NCBI GenBank assembly: GCA_963931925.1
Contig: OZ007582.1
Location: forward strand, 33,049,730 to 33,113,729
Direction: 5' to 3'
DNA length: 64,000 bases
DNA from: Onchidella celtica
Lineage: Eukaryota; Mollusca; Gastropoda; Systellommatophora; Onchidiidae
The number at the start of each line of letters is the position of its first letter. Positions within the stretch are counted from its first letter, which is position 1. Below the pieces are notes generated by a model. The model ran no database searches, was not told where the DNA came from, and was given only the letters and a program-made list of their open reading frames with translations. This document shows, one piece after another, positions 54,001 through 63,000 of the stretch. Position numbers and translations under genes: made by a program.

Positions 54001-57000
54001 GTTTCCCCTTCCGATGAGAACGTGCAAGCATGGTCGCAATCAAAAGGTATTGACTTTTGCGCCGCGATCGAAACACGTCGACGGGTAGCTGATAAAGATA
54101 AGATTAGACCTTTGGCGACGCCAGCGGTCAACCTAGATATCACGCCAGAGCGCTTGGCGAGACTACAAAGGGAGGACCCATCATTAAACCCATGTTTTGG
54201 GGAAGCGCGAACCGAGAAAACGAGGAAATATAAGAACGGGTCATCTTCTTTTTTTGTCCAGGGGGGCATTCTGTTCCGTATGTACGTCACCGTGGCTTCC
54301 GTTCAAAAGCAGGTCGTCGTGCCACGGTCGTTAATTGCTACAGTATTGCGTCTGGCCCATGATGTTCCATTAGCGGGTCATATGGGAAGTGCTAGAACCA
54401 AGCAGAGAGTTCTGAAAGATTTTTATTGGCCGTCAGTATACAGAGATGTGCGGTTATATTGTAAGACGTGCAGTGCGTGCCAAAAGACGACGCATAAGGG
54501 TCGTACACCCCAGGCTCCTCTTCAAAAGATCCCCACGGTTTCGGAACCGTTTAAAAAGGTTTCGATAGACCTTGTTGATTTAAGAGAAAGATTATCTTCA
54601 GCGCGCACTATAGCAGAAGAAGCGTCTGGTATCGCTTCGAAAAGAGCAAAAGACTATAGAGATAGAGGTTCCAAACTGAGAATTTTTAAGCCAGGAGACA
54701 AGGTCCTATTGTTGTTACCTACGGACCATAATAAGTTATTGATGACATGGAAAGGTCCTTATGTTATTGAGCGAATTGTTTCGAAGGTAGATTACGCTAT
54801 CCACATTGATGGATCAGTAAAGGTTTTCCACGTTGATATGCTGCAGAGGTTTCATGAGAGACCAGAGTATCGCTATTCTCGTACTAGTGTTGAAGGACAT
54901 ACCTAATGTCGTGTCATTCTTTGACGATATAGCATGCCATACGTCGACATGGTCTGATCATATTCAGACACTAACAGTAATTTTTAAACGATTACGTCAT
55001 TTTGGGTTAACTGCTAAACCCGCAAAGATGGATTTGGCATGTCCAGAGATAATATTCTTAGGACATATTGTGGGTAGAGGTGTTCAGAGACCTGAAGTAA
55101 CAAAAATTGACAAGTTGGTAGGGTTGCAAATCCCTAAAACAAAGAAACAAGTCAGAAGCTTAGTGGGAATTTTAAATTATTACAGAAAGTTCATTCCAAA
55201 TTTTTCCTCCTTGTCATCTTCTCTTACTGACCTTACTAAGAAGGGACAACCCGATAAGGTCCAGTGGACGTCTGAATGTCAGACAGCATTTGATAATTTG
55301 GTGACAGCATTGTCATCGTCACCCATTCTGATATTACCCGATTTTTGATCTAATTTTATCCTCAGAACGGATGCGTCGGACTCTGGTGTCGGCGCTTGTC
55401 TTCTACAGGAGAAGAACGAATGTCTCCATCCTGTATGTTATGTCAGTAGGAAGTTATTGCAGAGAGAAAGAAAGTATTCTGTGATAGAGCGTGAGTGTCT
55501 TGCCATTGTCTGGTCCGTCCAGAAACTAGGACGTTATCTCATGGGACGAGAATTTTGTATCCAGACAGACCACAAGCCACTGACATTTTTGTCGAAGAAT
55601 CGTTCGTCCAGCCCACGCTTGTCTAGATGGGCATTGGCTTTGCAGCCGTATACCTTCGTTATTCAACCAATTCCAGGAACCAGCAATCATATCGCCGACT
55701 ACCTTAGTCGAGCCTAGGGCAAGATTTCAGGAGCTTATACATCGGAGGACAGGAACATTGACAGGATCTGTGTGAATAAGTCGACTTTAAAATATTGACA
55801 TTATAAATATGATATGAAGAATGGTTGATAGGTTGAATGGTTTTTGATTCTGTATTAAGTATGGTGGTTAGTTAGCTATTCATGATGTGACACATATATG
55901 CATATTTCAGACCATATTGATCCCCATATTTTCCCCTGATTTCGGTATTCTATATACTAGGGGAACTGCTAGGTCATTTTTTTTTAGAGTAGGTATTGCT
56001 CACGCTCACTCGTTGACAGTCATCTTGATGCGATTTGAAATTAATTGCATTAATTTTTTTGGGGTGGGGGATGATGTCACGAGTGGAGTGAGTGCAATTA
56101 AGGGGATTGCTACAGATCGGGTGTAGAGTAAGAAGGGCTCACGGTAGGCAAGCAAGTTAAGCGTGCTGTTGTGAGTAGTGGGGGGGTCTGAAGGAGGCGA
56201 AAGCGCTGTATAACTATCACTGCAAGTTAGAAGGTCCGACGGAGCGGACCTGTGAATAAGAGCCCATCGGGCGGACATAAAGGGAGCAGTCGAGAAGACT
56301 AGTGGAAGAGTCTTTCCAGTAATGACTGGTATGTAGAACGTTGATTGATTATTATGATTGATGTATTATATTATATTCGTCTATTACCATGATGTGAATA
56401 AGTATATGTGAGGAATGGGGAAGTCCTTGATATTGGATATAGCAATGTGCGCCATGAGCGATAGATGAAAGTGAGTTCATGGATTTGTAGCGCGAGTGAG
56501 TAGTGTGTACTCCGATGGAGGTGTGTTACCGTAAGATGTGTGGTGAGTGAAAGGTGAACTAGTGTGTGTACGCTTCATGGATTGTAAGGAGAGGTGGAGT
56601 GAATAGAAATGGTAGGGTATTATACCAATGTAATGTTATTCTTGTAGGTGTCGGGGACGGGCCGAAGAGCCACCTCGATGAGCACAAGTGATAGGCCAGC
56701 ATAGGGCCGGAGGCCGCACATAGGCCAGAAGTGAGGCTGTCAGTGCAGGACAGTAGAGGCACATAAAGTCGTGGCAGTCAGGCCACGGACAGGGACGTAG
56801 ATATGAGAGTGAATGAGATACTATATTGTTGCCATGTTGATAGGCTAGTGAACTGATACTATGTTGTTGCCATGTTGATGGCTATGGAAATAATAATGTG
56901 TTATTGTCCTGCTGAGGTGCTAGGGGAGTGCTAAGGTGTAGGACAATAGGAAGGTGATGTTGAGAGACTGCGGTGCCAGTGAATCATTAATGTACTATTA

Positions 57001-60000
57001 AGACCCTGAGGGGAGAGGCTGAGGCCGAAGTGCCTTTAGGAGTAACCACCGGATTGTGGATCCGAGGGAGAGTGTGTGTGAGAATAAGGCCGTTGTAGGG
57101 CAGTGCATTTCAATAATATAATGTATGTAATTGCGCTATTATATGTATAATTATGTTTAATAAATGTGTGAGTCTGATGGGTTGTTTTGTTAAGTGTTAA
57201 CTTGTTTGTTCGTGATTGTCGTCCTGTCATAAACTATTACATCTCCCAGTCTGGGATTTGTGACAGAGACCTGGCCTAAGTGTTATTGAACGGCTGGTCC
57301 GAGACTTGCCAGCGTGCGTGCGTAGATCGCTTGGCTTTATGCCAATAAGCTTGTTATTGGCTATTATGCCAATAAGCTTGTTATTGGCTCTAAGCCAGGA
57401 AGCTTAGGCTAGACAATACGTGAGGCTTCTTTCGAAGTAGGCCTATCGCCGTATCGGACTAAAATAATTTTGGCCGTCTTTTTAAAATCTGGGAATCTAC
57501 GGGAGTGAAATCTGCAGCGGCTAGATTAAAGTAAAAGACCAAAATAAGACAAAATTAAAATCAGCACCAGAATGGCTTGTTTTTAAGCTTAATTTTAAAA
57601 AAATTTCCGGGGGAGCATGCCCCTGGACCCCCCTAGTGTTTCTCCCGCCTGCGGCGGTCGACTGTTCCGCCTTTGGCGAAAGCTCTCTGATTTCAGCTGA
57701 GTACACTTTGGCCTGATCCCAGCCCTGATTATATTGCCTTGGTGAGAAAAAAATACTTGTAACACTGTCCCTGTTTTTGAAAATTTTTCCGTATGACCCA
57801 TATGCATCCCTTTAGAGTGATTGATTATTTCATTCAGCCACTTAAAAGAAAACAGGAAACCTTGACCCCAGCAATGGAATTCTTTGCCAAGACAATGATA
57901 ATTTTACTTCCTTATTTTCAGGACAAATGAGCACCCAGTCATCGTCAACGAGCACGTCTTTAAGCACTGCAGGGGCTGCCCCCAAACCAGCTGACCTTCC
58001 AAGACCTCAGTCTGAAACAGAACGGCGCATCTTGGAAATTTTGAACAATTCACAAAAGGAGCTGCAGAACCCTACTAGTCCAAGCAGTGCCAGAGGCGGA
58101 AAATCTCCCCGCAGTCGAAGTCCGGCACGGGCACAGCCTTCAACAACATCCGACACGGAAAAATCTCAGGTTGGAGGTGTCGGGGTACTACCTTTGCCTG
58201 TAACAGTCACCGGTGTTCCAGGGCTGGCGATGCCGGGTGATTCTCAAGTGACTTTGCAGAGCGGCCCAACGTCAGGTGTTGTGCCAGAAACGTCTGTCAC
58301 TGCCTTGTGTACTAGTGCATTTGCCGGAGATAAACCCAGTAGACCTGGAGATGGTAAAAATACTCAAGCAGGTGGTTATCCGACTACAGTGTCCTCTGTT
58401 TCGGAGGTACAAAGCAGTGCCGGTATACCATCATCCATGCCGCAGCCACATCCACACATACAGCAGCGGATGCCCATGCATGCCCAGCAACACGGAGGAC
58501 CTATGCCTCCTCCTGGTGGGTTCAGCCAGCAGCAGCATATACAACAGCTGCAAAATTTTGCTCGGCTACAGCATATGCAGCAACAACAACAGCAGCAGCA
58601 GCAACAGCAGTTTCCTGGAATGCCCGAGGGTCAGCGGATGGGCATAGATACCCAACAAATGCCACCGATGAGTGGTGCGAGATACCCACAGTTGCATCCA
58701 TATCCACAGAGACAAAGATTTCAACCTGGTGTAGGGCAGCCTCACCCTTTCCATGGACGACCACCCCACTTGAGACAAGGACATCCACAGTATGCGCCCC
58801 ATATGCAAGGCATGCCTCCAAGAATGGGACAAGACCCTCGAATGCAGGGATCTGAGTCCCCAATGATGCCCCCACATTCAGGGATGCCCCAGCGTATGCC
58901 AGTCGGTGCGACAGGCCTCCCACCCCACCTAACCCATCGTCCACCTGTATCTATGCAACAAGGACCTATGGCAAGCCAGGCTCTACCTCAAGGATCCCTC
59001 CAGCCCAGTCAGGCTCCCCCACTCAGTCATTTGCCGCCCACGTCAACCATACATCAGTATCAAGGCCCACCTCCCGGACCAGGCATGCCACCCCACTCCC
59101 TCTCGTCATCAGCGGCAGGGCCTGTACAAAACGCAGGTGCTTCATCTACCGCCTCTTCATCGTTATCTTCAGCCTCAGCCACAAGCTCAGTGACAACACC
59201 TATTACTGGCTCAGACTCTTTACCTCCCGCCACAGTGGCAGCTTCAGCATTTACACAACCACCACCTCCATCATCATCAAATCAAGGCAGCAGTTCATCA
59301 CCATCATCCTCTCAGTCATCATCATTATCATCAACAGCCGCCTCCAACATTCCAGCTGAGGTTAAAAACCAAAGCCAAACTTCAAGTGCTCATCTCGGTT
59401 CTCCGGCAGCTGCATCGTCATTGGCCACAGTCACATCTTCATTGGCCACAACCATTCCAGGGAGTAGTACGGATTCATCGGGAAGTGCAGGCGACAGTGA
59501 AAATAAAGAAGACAAATCTAAAAACGTGTGTGATGATGGGATACATTGTGGCACAGATGATGAAGATGACAATGAAAATCAGAAAAGGACAAAAAAAGTT
59601 TGTGATGATGGAATTCATTGTGGTACAGATGATGAAGATGATGAAGGGGCAAAGAAAGCTACAAAGAAAGTTTGTGATGATGGAATCCATTGTGGTACAG
59701 ACGATGAAGAAGATGAGATGGCAAAGAAAAATACAAAGAAAGTTTGTGATGATGGAATTCATTGTGGGACAGACGATGAAGAAGATGAGATGGCAAAGAA
59801 AAATACAAAGAAAGTTTGTGATGATGGAATTCATTGTGGGACAGATGAAGAAGAAGATGAGATGGCAAAGAAAAATACAAAGAAAGTTTGTGATGATGGA
59901 ATTCATTGTGGCACAGATGATGAAGAAGATAAAGTTGTAAAGAAAAGGACAAAGAAAGCTTGTGATGACGGAATTCATTGTGGGACTGATGATGAAGATG

Positions 60001-63000
60001 AGGAAATGACAAAAAGAACTGCAAAGAAAATTTGTGATGATGGAATTCATTGTGGGACTGATGATGAAGATGATACTGAAAATCAGGAAAGGACGAAAAA
60101 AGTTTGCGATGATGGAATTCATTGTGGTACAGATGATGAAGAAGATGAGATGGCAAAGAAAATCACAAAGAAAATTTGCGATGACGGAATTCACTGTGGG
60201 ACAGATGATGAAAATGATAAAATAACAAACACAAACACAAAGAAAGTTTGCGATGATGGAATTCATTGTGGGACAGACGATGAAGATGACAGTGAAAATC
60301 AGGTGAGGATGAAAAAGGTTTGTGACGACGGAATTCACTGTGGTACTGATGATGAAGATGAGGAAATGATAAAGAGAAATGCCAAGAAAGTTTGCGATGA
60401 TGGAAATCACTATGGAACTGACGATGAAGATGATGAGATGACAGGGAAAAATGCGAAGAAAGTTTGTGAAGACGGAATTCATTGTGGTACTGACGATGAG
60501 GAAGATGAGATGGCAAAGAAAAATACAAAGAAAGTTTGTGATGATGGAATTCATTGTGGTACTGACGATGAAGAAGATGAGATGGCAAAGAAAAATACAA
60601 AGAAAGTTTGTGATGATGGAATTCATTGTGGGACTGTTGACGAAGAAGATGAGATGGCAAAGAAAAATACAAAGAAAGTTTGTGATGATGGAATTCATTG
60701 TGGGACAGATGACGAAGAAGATGAGATGGCAAAGAAAAATACCAAGAAAGTTTGTGATGATGGAATTCATTGTGGGACAGATGACGAAGAAGATGAGATG
60801 GCAAAGAAAAATACAAAGAAAGTTTGTGATGATGGAATTCATTGTGGGACAGATGACGAAGAAGATGAGATGGCAAAGAAAAATACAAAGAAAGTTTGTG
60901 ATGATGGAATTCATTGTGGGACAGATGATGAAGAAGATGAGATGGCAAAGAAAAATACAAAGAAAGTTTGTGATGATGGAATTCATTGTGGCACAGATGA
61001 TGAAGAAGATGGGACAAACATGAAAAGTAGCAAAAAAGTTTGTGATGATGGAATTCATTGTGGTACAGATGATGAAGATGATAGTGAAAATCGGAAGCTG
61101 ACAAAAAAAGTTTGCGAAGACGGGTTACACTGTGGAACTGATGATGAAGATGATGAAACAGCAAAGAAACTTACAACAAAAGTTTGCGATGATGGAATTC
61201 ATTGTGGAACTGATGATGAAGATGATGAAACAGCAAAGAAAAATGCAAAGAAAGTTTGTGAAGACGGAATTCATTGTGGGACAGACGATGAAGATGATGG
61301 GACAAACATGAAAAGTAGCAAAAAAGTTTGTGACGATGGAATTCATTGTGGTACGGATGATGAAGATGACAATAAAAATCAGAATACGACAAAGAAGGTA
61401 TGTGATGATGGAATTCATTGTGGTACAGATGACGAAGATGACAATAAAAATCAGAATATGACAAAGAAAGTATGTGATGATGGAATTCATTGTGGTACAG
61501 ATGACGAAGATGACAATAAAAATCAGAATATGACAAAGAAAGTATGTAACGATGGGATTCATTGTGGTACAGATGATGAAGATGACCATAATAAACCAGC
61601 CACTGAATCCACCACTCAGCCACCACCGCCATCTTCTGCCACATCAACTTCTGCTACAACATCCACATCAGTCAATGGTGCCACTGCTGAAACTGAGGAA
61701 AAGACACAAGAAACGACAACTCACCCATCAAAAATTAGCTCTCAAAACGAAAGGCAAGAAACAGATATGGAGATTGACAACAAAGAAGCAGAGAAAAACC
61801 AGTCAGCCTCTGCTCCAGCTTCATCAACTGCAACGGCCATTACAAGTGCATCAGCTACTAGCAATAACTGTGCAGAGACTTTTGTGTCGCAGTCAGTGGC
61901 CAGCAAAACCAGTTCACTTCTTGTAAGTAAACATGAAATAACCACCAGTGCAACAAAGAGTGAAGTTCATGCCATTAACCCTCTGTCTTCTAGTGTCAGT
62001 TCAGCTGCAAGTGTCCCCATCCCAGCCAGACCTATGGTGCCTATTGACTCACAGATCTCATCTCAGCTGGCTGCAGTGTCACGTTCCTTGGCCAACTTCA
62101 AGCCACGTCTTGACCCAGATACCTCATATCCCGCAGCAGATGCTGTCAGGCCTTCCGAGACACTCTCGGCATTCACATTCTCATCATCTTTACCTTCATC
62201 ATCGTCACCATCCACCGCTACATCGACAACAACAGTAGCCTTGTCAGGCAGTGATGTGAAAGTGACTGGATCAGAAAGAGAGACGATGACACAGAATAAC
62301 ACGTCATCAACATCAGATCCTGAAACAATTAATGATAACAATATCGATAATGAAAAAGCTGAAACTATATCAGAACACAAGGCTGAAATTGGCCACCCCT
62401 CTGAAAACATCAGTGATAGTGGGAGTGTACCAACTCTGCAAACAGAACAAAAGATCTCAGAACAAACAGCAAAACCTATTTCAGAAGCCGATGGGGGCGT
62501 GGCCAATTCTTTAACAAACCTAATAGTAAGTAAGTCCGCCGATCAGACTCAATCGCCTATCCAATCAGCTGAACTTTCAAAATCTGTGGTACAAACACTG
62601 GGCCCGCTAACATTGACGTCTTCACCTTCTTCATTAACAACGTCATCGACTGCATCTGCCAGTACAGCGGCTCAGACATCTGTTTCTAGTGCTAGTCCTA
62701 CAGTCGCTGCATCTTCATTGCCTGGAGCTGTGGCAGCTTCTATGTCGACATTTACGTCATCAACGTCTGCAGCTTCAGCACCACCCAAAGTACAATCTAC
62801 CATCATACCATCCTCTGTAACGTCATCTCAGCCCCTGCAGACATCATCACCAGGGTCCAAAACAGGGTCAGCAACAACAACAACAGCACCATTATCCCAG
62901 CCTGTCACTACCGCTACTACGAACTCCACAGTCACTTCAGCTGACAGTGCCATGGAAACATCTGCCAACACAACATCAACCACAGCTGCCACTGCCAATA

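Larger units (their letters stand above)
50192..57270 (+). mobile_element. LTR fossil B, Ty3/gypsy group, Gmr1-like, with target duplication
   Basis: The element proper is 50197-57265 (7.1 kb), with 1,191-bp LTRs and the target duplication GAGAC at 50192-50196 and 57266-57270. It is a close relative of fossil A, with the same order of parts, same primer site and same purine tract, and the same sense direction in the gene. The coding part looks broken, with several breaks, yet the LTRs differ at about one site by eye, so the insertion is very recent. It landed inside a hAT-like element. Confidence 0.93.
50092..57727. mobile_element. hAT-like MITE, split by LTR fossil B
   Basis: The left end CAGGGCTGGGAT (50092) and the right end ATCCCAGCCCTG (to 57727) are a perfect 12-bp inverted pair. 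ATTATA on both outer sides may be the target duplication (6 bp; 8 expected for hAT). Without fossil B the element is about 560 bp. The left piece has a CCGCGGATCCGCG palindrome, and the right piece a 27-bp tandem ATGCCAATAAGCTTGTTATT. No transposase seen. Confidence 0.65.
49725..57921 (+). other. 8.2-kb intron holding nested hAT-like element and LTR fossil B
   Basis: Phase 1. Contains a G-run (49876-49887), a dispersed-repeat copy (49930-50015), the hAT-like element (50092-50196 plus 57266-57727) and LTR fossil B inside it. Removing both gives an ordinary intron of about 0.6 kb. Confidence 0.85.

Noticed and set aside
59475-61058. 527-codon ORF on the minus strand, and long + frames in the repeat array
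   Set aside because: A 72-bp period is a multiple of three and keeps other frames open as well. The spliced + frame is supported by gene-wide phase agreement.
59523-61610. CRISPR-like look of evenly spaced repeats
   Set aside because: The unit is coding, has no spacers of unrelated sequence, and lies in a metazoan gene.
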